From contig NC_079887.1 in the NCBI RefSeq assembly GCF_029227915.1, positions 16,365,650 through 16,429,649 of the forward strand: DNA of 64,000 nt, in the 5' to 3' direction. This DNA comes from Hydractinia symbiolongicarpus. Taxonomy: Eukaryota > Cnidaria > Hydrozoa > Anthoathecata > Hydractiniidae. Of the stretch, positions 45,205 to 58,700 are shown one piece after another (within the stretch, counting starts at the first letter, position 1; each line of letters begins with the position of its first letter). The translations under genes and the position numbers were made by a program. The notes under the pieces are model-generated. The model did no database searches, was not told the origin of the DNA, and worked only from the letters and a program-made list of their open reading frames with translations.

Positions 45205-46209
45205 AACACAGGCGGCCCTCTTTCTTTTGTTACAGATATCAAGTTAATCAACTACCACTTTCTTTAACCACAATACAATCTACGATCCTAATTTTACCAC
45301 ACATATATTTCCATTTTTATTCCTCATTTGTTCGCTTTGTTGGGTTTGCTTAAGGAATTCTTTTCTAAGTTGATCGTTAATTAAAAGCAGAAGAACTACT
45401 GTGTGTCATATGAAGTATTATAACAAACTTCTTTCAAAGTGAAGAATACCACCGTTTAATATTAATCAAAACTAATAAACAAATCAACCCAAACCTCGAA
45501 AATGGATTAAAGCGGTTTACCATCCATACATACGTTGTCTTTTCGGTCCCTCACCTACTAATAATGTGTAACTGATTACTAAATTCCTCTACGATGGAGT
45601 GTTATCTGAGTTGAATAGAAAATCGCAATTATTTGTTTATTTATTTGCAGAAGAGCATCTGCTCACATGAAATTGGTCTTCCTATAATTCACGCGAACAT
45701 TAATATTTAAGTGCAGTATTATGAATATTCGCTGGGTTCCTAAGTTGTATTTTTTGATAACAGTGAATGAATGCTTTTTTGCATAGGCCTGAGTTCATAT
45801 ATCTTACCTGTCTTTAGTAGGTCAACTCTCATTGGCAATAAATTTTTACATATATAGTTATGTCTTTCAATAATAAAAGCTTACACATGCGTTAACTGTT
45901 ACAATAAAATGCCAGGAGCACGTGTAGATGATACAAAGCCTTATCAACAGACCTAAATTTAGACATTGGCCTGCTGCGCGCATTTTTATCGTTTTTGTAT
46001 GTGGCGGCGGGAGATACGACCTCGACCCCTAGACCTAGAATAAAAAGACTCGGGCTTCCAAGAATTATTTTTGTCTCAGTTATTTTGTCAAAAGCGAGAA
46101 AACAGCACTTATTAATGGCCGACCCTCTGCAGAAGCCCATAAAGCAAACTTAACAGCCAGCAGCGAAGTACAATCAAAATATATTTTACTCAGTAAGCCA
46201 GAAAAGTAT
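45205..46209. promoter_or_regulatory. divergent intergenic region between GPCR and zeta-type kinase
   Basis: The minus-strand receptor begins at 45204 and the plus-strand kinase at 46210, so this ~1-kb interval must contain promoter sequences for both. No specific box is assigned. A more GC-rich patch near 45970-46060 has an open minus-strand frame without motifs. Confidence 0.4.
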
Positions 46210-47007
46210 GTGCATATGTTTCTGTTTCATAGGTACCAGTTTCTTTTTTCTGCCAGCGTATATGGAGGGAGCTTTATTGAGCTTCCCCAGAGATTGAAGG
46301 CTGGCATTGAAAAGGTGCTTTTAAAGGAGAGACGATCAGTGCGATTTTATATTAGAAGCACGCATAGACCAATGTCTAAAAGAGAAATGGAGTTAAGAAC
46401 TCCAAGTGAACATTTTCAGCAACAAGAAAAGACATTTATTAACTCTGTTTGTACTGACGCACTTTTGCAGTCTGAAAAAGATATATATTGTGATTGGCAG
46501 GACAAGTTCTCAAAGATTCGTAATTATCATGAAGCAATATTTGTCTTGGGACCAATGGGGTCTGGAAAGACTAGCACCATTAACAATGAACTTAAAAGTC
46601 ATAAATTATACAGTAAATATGCATATGTTGACACAGATGAAATTATGGAACTGTTACATGGATTTAAAGAAAATTCAGTGGATATATTTTATCCTATTGC
46701 GAGGAGAATAGCAATTAAATTAACAGACTGGTTGCTTGAAGAAAGGATAAGCTTTGTGGCAGAAGGAACTTGTGTTAAACATCTTGAACTGGAGGAATAC
46801 ATGTCTAGGTTAAAAGAGAAACATTATAAAATAAGAGTTAAAAGAATTGATGGCATTTCTTGTGAATTAGCTGTTCAACGTTCTCGAAATCGCTCTCGTC
46901 GAAGGCTTCCTGATGAAGTTGTTAAGAATATTTATATCAATTCAATAGAAGGAATTTTTAAATTGTACGAATTAAATGCTACAAAGAATTTTTTTATGGA
47001 ATTTTAG
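46210..47007 (+). CDS. zeta-toxin-type P-loop kinase, single exon, 265 aa
   Basis: Predicted small-molecule kinase of the zeta-toxin superfamily, some bacterial members of which phosphorylate UDP-N-acetylglucosamine. The ORF is uninterrupted. The Walker A motif GPMGSGKTST is at residues 114-123 (K120), preceded by the hydrophobic strand EAIFVL. Next come YVDTDEIMELL (about 139-149), a Walker-B-like FVAEGT (182-187, E185) and an arginine-rich substrate/lid segment QRSRNRSRRRLPDEVV (223-238). The N-terminal ~100 residues (GGSFIELPQRLKAGIEKVLL) are not recognised. A CTGCCAG acceptor near 46256 means the first residues could be intronic and an upstream exon could exist. Absence of introns contrasts with every neighbouring gene and fits retroposition or transfer from bacteria or a large DNA virus, but AT content resembles the surroundings. 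Annotated by fold; actual substrate unknown. Confidence 0.75.
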   Translation: MHMFLFHRYQFLFSASVYGGSFIELPQRLKAGIEKVLLKERRSVRFYIRSTHRPMSKREMELRTPSEHFQQQEKTFINSVCTDALLQSEKDIYCDWQDKFSKIRNYHEAIFVLGPMGSGKTSTINNELKSHKLYSKYAYVDTDEIMELLHGFKENSVDIFYPIARRIAIKLTDWLLEERISFVAEGTCVKHLELEEYMSRLKEKHYKIRVKRIDGISCELAVQRSRNRSRRRLPDEVVKNIYINSIEGIFKLYELNATKNFFMEF

Positions 47008-49714
47008 CACAGTTTTAGTTATTATAATATTGAAGTACGCGAGTGTATGCTAAAAAGTTACCTTTATGGAATACTTAAATCCTCAACTAGATTTTTAATC
47101 TTGAAATATGGTGCTTATTTTTCATTTTTATATGTTTTCCACTTTCCATCAACAGGGTTGTCATGTCTTTCAGAATCTCTCTAAAATTTTGAAATTTAAC
47201 TTTATTTCTTTGACTACTTTTTTCTAAAAAAATTTAATCTCAACGTTCAACTCCCAAAAGATGTGGCAGTTATAGCTTTCTTTTTTCAAAGATAGATATA
47301 AATAGTTGGTTATTTCCAATTGGGGAAGGGGGCAACAAATGGACAAAAAGTTGTAAACTGTGGTTTACATCTGAACTAAGTAAAACAAAAATATTTCCAG
47401 AAAAAAATTAACGTTAGTTTGTGATACAGAGTTTTCGACAAAATACAGCTGGTGTTGCTTTTATTTCATCAAACGTATTAGGAAAAATTTTCAGAAATCA
47501 TTGCTATATGAAGAAATTACAATCTTTGATGATATTATGCAATTTAATAAAAAATGAAAGTAAATAATAATAACATATAAGACAAACTTGTTTAGTTCAG
47601 TTCAGTTCTAATAACACAGAATATCTGTGACATCATAGTTTTCCAATTTCTACTTCATAACTAAGGTTTTGTACAGATTTGAAAAATTTTGTGTGTCCTA
47701 AGAATCTGTCAGTTTGAAAATAAAATTAAAGAAAAATACATTTCGTCTTTTTTTCACTTTAAGAAAATGTTCGTCAGGACGGAAAGGAACGGAAAGGATT
47801 CCAAGCAAATGTGCACCACGTGGCTGGTAAATTTTCTTTTTTGTTCCGTTAAATTTTAATCGAGTTCGTTTTATTCATTCTGTGCGGAAACAGAGACAAA
47901 GAACACAAAATTTCACACTCTATTTCATCTGGCTTAATAATACATAAAGGAATTATATGTATCTTGCGCGGGATCAGTGTTGCTGGAATCTAATAAATAA
48001 ATGATTGAGGCCTAATGATTGTTCTTCAGTATATTTGAGTCTAGTAATTGTATAGGGAGGGTTTCTATATAAACCAACGGTGTAATAACTTGGGTATCTT
48101 AAAATCCCGAACGGACGGGAAGACTCATCAACGATGATAAAATGTCGCAGATTACGTCGGGGAAAATGTAGATCCAAACATTTTTTACCAATAAACTCTT
48201 TAAAACGTGTATTCCCTTAAACCACAAAGAAAATCAAAAGAAAATATTAGGCATGTAACCGTTATGTCAACAAAAGCTAAATGTTTAATGTTACGTGAAA
48301 TTTGATATATTTTGAAACAATAGCACCTTCTCAGAAGGCTGCTGAAACCATACTTTTACAAAAAGCAGGCAGTTTCGCTCGTGAAAATCCCCAAAGCTTA
48401 CGTTATAAATAATGTTCCATGCAACAAAGACATTCAGTAAATATGACTCGTTCAGAACGAAAAGAACTATATCGGCATTTGGACAAAGCTCAAAGAAATC
48501 TAGGTTTGTATGCAACTCTTATTTAGATTATTTTATATTTTTACTTTTTTTCAGATAACGTCTTTATTCAGTGTATTGAATAAGTGTATTGTTTCCTTTT
48601 TAAGTGACGAGTCTAAGATTTTTAATTCTATCCGCCCTTACTGCGTAGCTCAAAAATGAGCATTAAATACTCTAGGACTCCCCATCTAAAACAGGATATA
48701 TCACTTGATATTTGTGAGGCTAGCCATGTAAAATATGCACATCTATCTATCGATCTATCTCATCGCTCAATCCCAATGTAGACAAATTTTAAATTATTTT
48801 TTATTGAATCGTCTTATAAATTTCGAATTACTTTTGAAAGGACTATCAAACCCTCGCCATCACTAAGTATATATTCTTTGAGTTGAAAAAAATATTTAGC
48901 TTATTCAAACAATTTTGAATTTTTGTTAAAATTCGAGTTACCGAATATATCCCGATAACTTGATTCATCGAGGGTTTGAGTCCATCTCATTGCTTGTTAG
49001 AAATCTGGAGAAAAAAATGGAGATAATACGAGGACGTTTTGGGATAAAGATTAAAGAAAATTAGTAGGAACAAATACAAGGAACTGATAATAAAAAAGGT
49101 TTATTTCAACATTAAAGTTGGATTTGTTTACTCAGAGGCGTACATATGATGGGCGCTTATTTACATTTCTATTCGCCACGTACAACGGCGCGCGCGAAGA
49201 AAATACGATCACTAGACGCGTGTGCGTCATTCATGCTTCGCACACGTGGGAAAAAGTTTCTAATCCGTATTTTGTTATGCTTTGTCAGCAACTTTTAAAA
49301 CTGTGGCCCAACCGGTCGAAATAATTTATGCGATATGGAACAAAGATATGTTATAGTAAATGAGTATTCGTAATAAATATTTTTATGTAGTGTGGCAACA
49401 ACTTGAGAAAATATCAATTAAAATAGTTTTATGAGTGTTTTTGAATTGAATTCTTAATTACGATTGTGAATTTATTATTCGTCATTAAAATTGCATTAAC
49501 TATTGTTCGAATGCTTCTATAATGCGTCCGTAATGGCAGTCAAAGTTATTATTCAAAGACAAAAATATCAACATTCAGACGATCACATCAATCAAGAGAG
49601 CTGGAACAAACAATTTTAAAATGACAATAAACAGTGTAATAAATGTAGCTTAGTTAGCTAATCAAAATATATTTTATATAGCTACATATAATTATGTATG
49701 TGCGTTAACAAGAA
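47008..49714. other. intergenic, no gene seen; one SINE fragment
   Basis: AT-rich. Contains a truncated SINE at 48641-48760 and a short GC-richer patch around 49180-49260 with an 8-bp hairpin of CGTGTGCG arms. The latter might belong to the promoter of the downstream adaptor gene. No supported ORF. Confidence 0.4.
48641..48760 (+). mobile_element. 5'-truncated SINE copy
   Basis: CTGCGTAGCTCAAAAATGAG, GAGCATTAAATACTCTAGGA and the ACATCTATCTATCGATCTATC tail match, in the opposite orientation, the 3' part of the SINE at 50771-51120. The tRNA-like head is missing. Confidence 0.78.
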
Positions 49715-52700
49715 ATGTACTCTAATATGATAACAGATGAAGACGAAGACCAAGAATATTTATCAAGTTATACAGTAGATTACGAGCTAAGTCATCAAAA
49801 CGAAGACCAGTGTATGTTTGTAGAAAACGGTGAGACTCAACAAGTGATTGGTAAAAGTTACCTAACAGAAACACCAGTATTTTTGTTATGCTACCACATA
49901 TACATAATAATATGTCATTCAAAACTGAAATTTAAGAAGTTCTTAGCTTTTTAACTTTAAAATTGAGATATTGTTAGTGAGTTCTAGCCTATAGCTAATT
50001 TTCAGCTAATTTTGTCACTCATAAGATCTTGTGCCTCAAACAACTTTTTCAGACCTGTCTTAGAGTGAAATTCTACATGTGATAGATAGAATTACCTAAA
50101 AATGTCGCTAAGATAAGACCATTAAGGTTTACATAAGGGATAAGAAAAATGTTTGTAATTTGAAACATTGTGTGAGATTTTAATGTTACTGTGTGTGAGC
50201 ATGGGGATGCTCTTAAATTTGTGTGATGCACGCAAATTGCAGGTCTGTTTTTTTTTCTCAGGCAAAAGTCATAATGTGAATATACCTCCTAAGCCCTTAA
50301 CAAATCAGAAAACGTGTGCTATACCAGTAAATATTAGTACTGTTTTAGATTCTGATGTATAGCCAAATAACCCAAATAGACAAAATTTGAAATTCTGTCC
50401 TTTTCACTTTATTATGTTGAGAGTTGTAGGTAGCAATAGTTCAAATTAATACCTTCCATGCTTTGATATATATTGTGTACTTACCCCAACTGAAATAAAC
50501 ACAGGAGTACGTAGTTTCTATGAAACAATATTTCTCTTTCCTTCGTGCAATTACAATGTGAAAAACACAATTTTATCAGAAATTAACGAAAAACTTATTT
50601 AATTTACACTTTTGCCTTCATAATACAGAAAATGAGCAAACAACATAAACCATGGAGAGGTAAACATGAGCATAATTTTGACAAGTAACAGCTACGTTAA
50701 AAATGTTTCAAACCTATATTTGAAAATCTGTACATCGTCATTTTATCGTCTTTTAAAAATCTGGAATGTTAGATAGATGGATGTGGATATTTTATATTGG
50801 CTAGTCTCACTAATATTGAGGGATATACCCTGTCTATTATTTCCAGGAGGGGTCATGGCTTAGATGGATAGTCCTAGAGTATTTAATGCTCGTTTTGAGC
50901 TACGCAGACCCAATTAGGGCCCACGCTCTACTAGACAATTCCCGACAACATCCAAAGGCCCACACATGGAGCCATCTCCCCAATTTCCCTCACATGGCTT
51001 GGGTAAAGCCGGGGCTATGGTAACATTCACTTGCCCATGTTGAATCGCCGTCAAGAGGAATCGAACCCCGGTCTCCCACACAGAGTACGAGAGCTATAAC
51101 TACTAATCTACGGCACCACGATGCAGTGGATATGTGAATATTTTGCAATATTAGTTTCTCACTTTACTTTTTCTCTACCTTACCATTGTTTGCTTCATAT
51201 ATAGTTGTTAACATTGCAAACAACTAAACACAGCCTCCACAATCATAGAGAATTTTACATCACAGGTAAAATCCTAAACGCAGCACTTAGGGATGAAAAA
51301 ACTTTTAAATATTACGGCCTAAACTCAGAATAAAAGAAACCGAATACTACTACTAATAATAATATATTAGATTGCTTAATAAATTAGCAATGTGGACATC
51401 ATCAAGAATGATGGGTCTAAAATCAAAATAGTTACACAATTCTCTGTTTCAGGTTTTTATGCGTAAATTGTTTGGTTTTTGGAAGGCCTTATTAATTGTA
51501 ATTACATTATTATTGTGATTATGTGTAGATTGTACCAAAGAAGAAGGTGATCTTTATCAACAACTTGCTGAGAAGGACCATTATTTAATCCTTGCTGCTG
51601 AAGCTGGCAAGGTGTTATTAGAAAAGAATCAAGAACTAACAAACCATTATCAATCTTTACAAGACGAGTATCAACAAAAAATAGAGGTGAGACCGAATAA
51701 TAATTATATAATTTGTTTGTTTATTTTTTTGTAATAGTTATTAGCCAGTATAAAAATTCACAAAGATCACTTGTTGCTATGTGAAACTTCTATTGTCGGC
51801 GAACTGACAGACAATGGGTTCTGTAATATAGATACTTTCACAACGATGCTTTAAATTTTAAACTTTTAAATTAAATCTTAGTGACAGTCTGGTCAATCTA
51901 GTGCATGCGATCACACTCGCATACCTCAACACATATGAAACATAATTGGGTGTGCTGTTTTCAGGTTGTAAGTACACTCATAAAGCCAATATCACACATA
52001 CAAAGATTAAAAAAAGACTAGAAGACTGGGCACCAAGGCAAATGGGTGTGTGATTTGCCACACTCTTAACCTTTTTTCTTCAACAGGACTGAATAAATCA
52101 TAATGAATCAAACCTAAAGTATCATAATACTCAGTTTACAAATTGTGATTATAGAACACCAAAAAATAAACCATCTTGTGGAATTTGAACATTTTTATTG
52201 ATATAAATGAAAAGCACTGTTTTGCATAATATATCCAGGGTTGGTGCACCATCTCGTGTTGTCATCTTAATTTAATTATGATTAATTTTGATAGGCACAA
52301 TCATGCTTTCGTTTTTTTCTTTTTTGACAATATATCATTATTCTTTTTTGTTTAATGGCTTATTTTTAAATCTTCGCTGATCATTTTCTCTCTAACCAAT
52401 TCTCTTTCCTTTGTTACATTTTTTATTAATTTAATTTTCAATATTTTTAATATTTCCTTAAGTATGAAACGTGTTATAACAGAGGATATCATTATGTATA
52501 TTAAAGCTCTAGCAGTTTATGCAATAATGCAAACCATAATCCCCTATCCCTATGTATTATATGCTTTTTCAGGATGCTCAAACATTCCCATAGAAGTTAT
52601 CAACTTTATTAATAGCAGTTGCTTAGTTGTGCATTATTTGCTATAGATACCAAAGGGTTTTTTATCTCTAGCATAAGGTGACATACAAAATCCTTTTGTT

Positions 52701-55700
52701 GATTTAACTTTTCCATGGTTACGGAAATCTATTTTGATTGGTGTACTGTGTTACTCATAAGTCTGCCTACATTCTTTTATTATGTACATACATATACCTG
52801 GATGTCGTTTTTCAAAAGGACTTTGAAAGTTGCTATGTTCGTTGCTATGTGTATACTAATTGTTAATATTTCAATTCCTGAGGTATTTCATGATTTTTTC
52901 ATCAATACTTCGGAGAAAGAATGCTGAATATTATCTATATAATGTTGTCTAACATTTGATGCTAAATGTTTAAAATGATAACAAGGTTTTTATACATTTA
53001 TACAGAGTGAATATTTTAGTAATGTATGTGTTTTATGGTATAAAAACTCTCAGTATGGCTATCTGGGATAACGTAAGGATTTATATTTGTTGCAGTTAGA
53101 AATAACTTTTGTATTAAATTTCTAACACGGTTATGATAACAACACAGTTATATTGCTTTATTGGATGGTTGAACCTATTCTTTTATAAGAATCAGAAAGT
53201 TTGACTTCAGCTTGATGTGTTTTTACTTATTTTATGTTCAGCCTGAACTTTTTTATATATTTTAATAAGCATTCTTTTTATTTTATTTACATTACAATAT
53301 TTGTGATGTAAGATCTAAGTACAATGGGTTTTGCAAATATTTCTGCTTCAAAAAATGTTTCTTTTTATGAAAAATAGAGCATAAGTAAAATTTCATCTTT
53401 TCCATTGTTTTTATTTGTTCTTATTTTCAGCCATTCCCAGCCTCAAAGTTCTTATAAAAAAAATTGCATGCATAAATGTTATTTTTTTTTCCTTGTAGGA
53501 ACTTGAACAAGAAAAACACCACTTGAAAAGGCAACTTGTTACCAGAGAAAACTGTTACGATTCACGAATGCAGGACCTCCAGCAGGAGCTTCATAACCTA
53601 AGTGGGCAATTGGACATGGTTCAAAAATCTTCCCGCTCATTTGAACAATCTCATAGATCTACATATGAGGACTTAGCACTTACAAATAACTCACTTTTAA
53701 AAGAACTTGACGAGGTACTATATACATATTTTTATTTTCTTTAATTGATGGGGTTTTTTATCTTTTTTTATGTGTGCAATAAGTAAATAGATAAATAAAT
53801 AAAACATCTGGAAAACATTTTTTTCTTTTGATAGTTTTCTTCCTTATCTGTTTTTAAAATATAAATAATTTAAAATTTTTAGAAATTATTTTTTGCATGG
53901 TTTTTTTAACTAGATTTTCAGTATTAGCCTAAACTTAATAAAACAGTTTGATTGCGTAAAAACCAGGCTTGTAAAAATTGGGAGTTTCAAAACAATTGGT
54001 TTGTTCCTACTGAAAGCAAGAAAAATTTATGCACAAATTTAACTGTGTTGGAATTAGTATGCATAAAATAAACATGTATCTCTCAAAGCAAATTGTTGAT
54101 GCTGATAGAATTGAGTTTACTAAGAGTAGAATACCAGGTGATGTGAATGTTTTATTTTATAAAGACGAAAATATTTCTGCATGGTCATTCACAATGATAT
54201 TTTTCGTTTGGAAGCATGTTTTGGATTTTGAAAAATATGTCTTGCCAAAACAGACTTTAAAATCTTTTAATACATTTTTGAAATTGTTAATATTATAAAA
54301 TTTTTTTTTTCTAATATTCGATTGAGTTAACTATTGATTCTAACACTTCATGTGAAATTACATTCACTTAAATTATCCTATTTGGGTTGTAATTTTAGCT
54401 TTTAAATATTTAGACGAAACAACTACTACATAAAATGCATGTTTCATTCAAACATCATTGTGAATGGCCACAAGTCTAAATTTAAGTAAATAAAAAATTG
54501 ATAAACTGTTGTAGGTCAAATCATATAACGAAAACCTTGCACAACAAGTTCAAACACTTTCAAAAAGAATAGACGGCCGTATAAGTAATGGAAATAAAAG
54601 CTACAATAATAACATTGCGAACTACGATACTACTGATGGCTCCCCTAAATCCGATGGCACACAGGAGAAGGATTACTTAGAAATGAAAAATCTCAAAGAG
54701 CAGGTATGAACCATTTTAATTAATTAAAAAGTAAGATTTACAGATCAGTCGCAGTTTTAGTTAGGTTTTTTAAAAATTTCTAATAATTTAGTTTTTTTGT
54801 TTTAACTATTTGGGACTTCAAAGCAGGCGCTTTGAAGTCCCAAATAGTATTTTTAATGTGGGATTATAGATTAAGGATGTTAATGTTCGGAGTAATTCAA
54901 ACAAACAAACATCCTACAATGGTTGCTTTTTTATGAATGTATAAATTGAGAGAAAGCTATTTCAACTGAAAGGAGGTCATTATCATTTTAATTTTTTTGT
55001 TCTCTTAAAATAATGTTTTTTGTGACTGTTTTTGATATGAAAAAGCATAATGTGTTTAAAGTGAGAAATTTTTGTTTGTGTTTAGCTCTAAAATGTACTG
55101 AGATTGCTGCCAAAAATTCCCCACCAGTGAAAATGTTATTGAGGATTTGTTTTATCCTAAAAAATCTTAGGGGTGAGAAATGTCCTTGATCGTCCAACTT
55201 CTATTTTTATCTTTACTGTGACAAACCTTGCATATCACAATAACTTTACATTTTGCTAACCAATGATAGTAATACCAGCCTAGTGAAGTATACTTCCCTT
55301 TGCAATAATGTTCTTGTGATGTCATGTCTCTTCCTTGATATTATTATTTTAGCTTCCAAACAGGATACATATATGCTTTATAATTTTGCGCATCAGCAAT
55401 TTTTTAATTAAAAACAATGACATCATTAAAATATAAAAAGCAATGTCATTTGTATATATTTATTTTTTGTAAAGTTTTATTTTTAAATTTTTTTTTTTAA
55501 TTAATTACATTTTACGCGCATACTTTTTAGGTACATAAGCTAAGTGACCAGAAACGTCATTTGGAAGAATCGTTAACAGAGCTGGCTCATGAGAAACAAG
55601 CAATCACTCATGAACAGCAGCAAACAATTGGGAAAGTGTCGACTCTTGAGGGAGAACTACAGGAGTTGAAACAACAGGTAATTTTTAGGTGATCAGTGTC

Positions 55701-58700
55701 TATATGTTTTCTCTACACAAATAAAACTAAAGATTAATGCGTGCGATGTTAAAAATCCATTGACAATGTGTGTGTAAAATTTTACATAAAAAAATTGACA
55801 TGAGAGCTGGTCCTCCAATTTGATATTATAACTTTTGTAACTGAAGGCTAATTTTTATCTATAAGTCATTATTGTTTGCACCAAGATGTTTCCTGTTTTA
55901 CCCATGTTTTTTGTTCATGAATATTGCATGTTGGGCTAGTGAACTAAGTATTAAAACATAAAATGACATTATACATAAACATATTTTTTTTCGTTTTTCT
56001 GATAGAATTATGAGAAATTACACCAGTGTTGGAAAGAGCTAATCATTGAGAACTTTATTTTTAACCAAACTTATCAAAAAAACCCTCAGTTATAATTAAT
56101 TCTCAAGCAGTACAAAAATAACTCAGCATGTTTAATTTTTAAACTAAAATATGGTTTTAGCTCTGAATTATGTAAAGATAAGATAATCATTTGGAGCTAA
56201 CTTGTTAAGATTTGCACATTGAGATGATGTCGCCAATTATTAGTTATTTTACATCTATTTTTTGGATTTACGTCATGACTTATTACCTGGAATAGCCTAG
56301 TAATGGGTGTCCTTGGTGACAGCGTAGGGCTGCATTGAAAGCTTTTATTTATCGGGTTGTCACGCCTCCTCCAAACAATTCAATTCTTCTCAATTTTGAA
56401 ACGTTTCCTCAAAATTCCTTAACTCTCTAAAAGTAAATTTTTGACAACTTTCTTCTCAAATCTCCTCAATTTTAGTTCTACAACCTGCATGTTTTTATTT
56501 TCATTACATTTTAAAAAGGTTAAGAGTTCTCATTTCAATCCTCCAAACTTTTTCAATGTTGACTCTATAAAAAGAGCGACAGCGCTGTTTATGTTGTAAA
56601 AGAACTGCAATGCGAGTTCCTAACTGATTTACTGTGGGTTAAAACTTTTGTGTTTGATATTTTTCTACCTATGTCTTTTAGATCTCCATGTGCCAAGAGG
56701 ACTTAAATAAAACCAAAAAGAAAAATGTTCAACTGAAAGATCAACTCGAAGAATATGTTTATATGCAGGTATAAGTTGTTTGTTGTTGTTGTTTTGTTGA
56801 TGATGACAATGAAACTTGTGTCAACCAGATTTGTTACTGTTTCACTTTAGAAAGTTTAATTTAATTTATCGATCCAATTTTATTTTATATTTCAGGGATT
56901 TTTCATTATTATATTTCATTATTTTATTTCAGGGATTTTTTATTTCCAATATACCTTTTATATTTCTACTATTTTATAGACGTCGCAAATGCGCACACAA
57001 TCAGACAACTCCTTGTTCAATGAGTTGGAAATGTCATTGTCAGAAGCTGATATGAACTTTCAACAAATCAGTACTCCTCTAAAAATAAATGAAAATGGCC
57101 TTCCAAATATCATGATATCGCCTGATGCTGACCAAGCAAAAATCAATCTGGAAAAAGTTAGGGTTATATTCTCTTTAATATTCAGATTGCACGTGGTATT
57201 AAGATGTTTCTTTGTCCACAATAGAGAATCCTAAACATTTTTCGATTTTCGTTTTAGCTCAAAGATGATTTACTTGAGGTGTATAAAAAGTTGAAAGTTT
57301 TGTGGATGAAACTTACAAACGACGAAAGTTATTTTGATTTCAATAATAGCATAAACAGCGAGACCATCAATGGTGAAATTATTTCAAAAATTGTGGACCA
57401 GATCATCGATTTAATTCAAGGTAAAGTGATGTCGCTTGGCTTGATCGATACAGGCAATTTTAGCCCAACACACGTAAGTATTACTTGGTACATCGAGCAT
57501 TAGTGATGATTTTCCTGTGTGTGTTAACTATAAACAACGAGTTTTCCTTCCGGTTGTAGTTTTCCGTCGAAGTAATGATTCCTTTATTCTTAATAAATTA
57601 TTTTGTTCCCAAAAAGAAACTAAAATTCCCATTACCTTCAAAGACAAAGAAAAATGCGATTACAATTTGTTCTTTATTCTCTTCTCCTTAGCTTGACCTG
57701 GATAACTGCGACAATCTTTCTCAACCTGATTCACAAACCTCAGATCAAGACGTCGACATTTTGGAACAACAGGTAACTTTTCTGAAGGTGTTTTGTTACC
57801 GGTCTTAAATGCCACGTGTTTGTATCACAAACAGTAATATTGTCTTTAACCTCCGCCAGAGATACGTATAGCATTGCTTTGAATTGCTTGCCTGTCACAC
57901 AAGCCGGTTTTTGGTCAGTAGCTGGCTCCAAATGGGCTGACCATACTGTATTTAATATGTGCCGGAGTGGGGACTCGAACCGGCAACCTTATGATTACAA
58001 GCCGAATGCGCTACCACTACACCATCTTTACCATGTAAAAAAAATAATTTCTAATACATCTAGGTTCATGATCTGAATCAACGTTTGAACATAGCAACAA
58101 CGGATCTAGAAGGTGCGAAGAAAGAATTAGTTACTTCACAAACATCAGCGCGTGAGAATGAAGATAAAGCTTTGAATTTGACAGTGAAGGTAAAATTGTC
58201 TTGCCCTAAATCCAATCCTACCTATTATTAATATGGAAAGGTAAGCATACAAATCTAACGAAGGTAAAATCATTACATGATCGAAGTTAATCTGTTTAGC
58301 AATAAACTCTACGTAGATTTTTCTTTACTTTGAAGCGATCTTTCTGAAAGATTATAGGCCATATAAGTTCTTTGTTGGTTAATAAATATACTTCTTCGAT
58401 TTCTTTAATGTTTCGTTACCAAGCACAGCTCAGAGTTTTCATGCTGATACTGATCTGAAAAAAGTGTAATGTTGTTTAAAATTTAACTCATGGTTGGTGC
58501 CAGTTTTTTCTTCCATTCCGTCATTTCTATCCTTAACATCGACCTGCATTTTCGCACTGATGTCCTAACTATATTAGGGAATTTAGGGAATTTATATTAG
58601 GGAAAAGAACTAAAATTATAATTGGATTGTTAAATTTTTCCTGATTAAAAACATACCGAATGAAAAAAATTTCCGAGTGGAAAAAGGAATGAATGATTCG

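Noticed and set aside
45892-46140. 82-codon minus-strand frame near the divergent promoter
   Set aside because: No motifs; lies between two divergently oriented genes.
49118-49324. 68-codon frame in a GC-richer patch
   Set aside because: No similarity, splice sites or conserved composition; may be promoter sequence of the downstream gene.
57961-58032. functional tRNA-Thr gene
   Set aside because: Acceptor and anticodon stems do not pair, and a SINE body follows directly.
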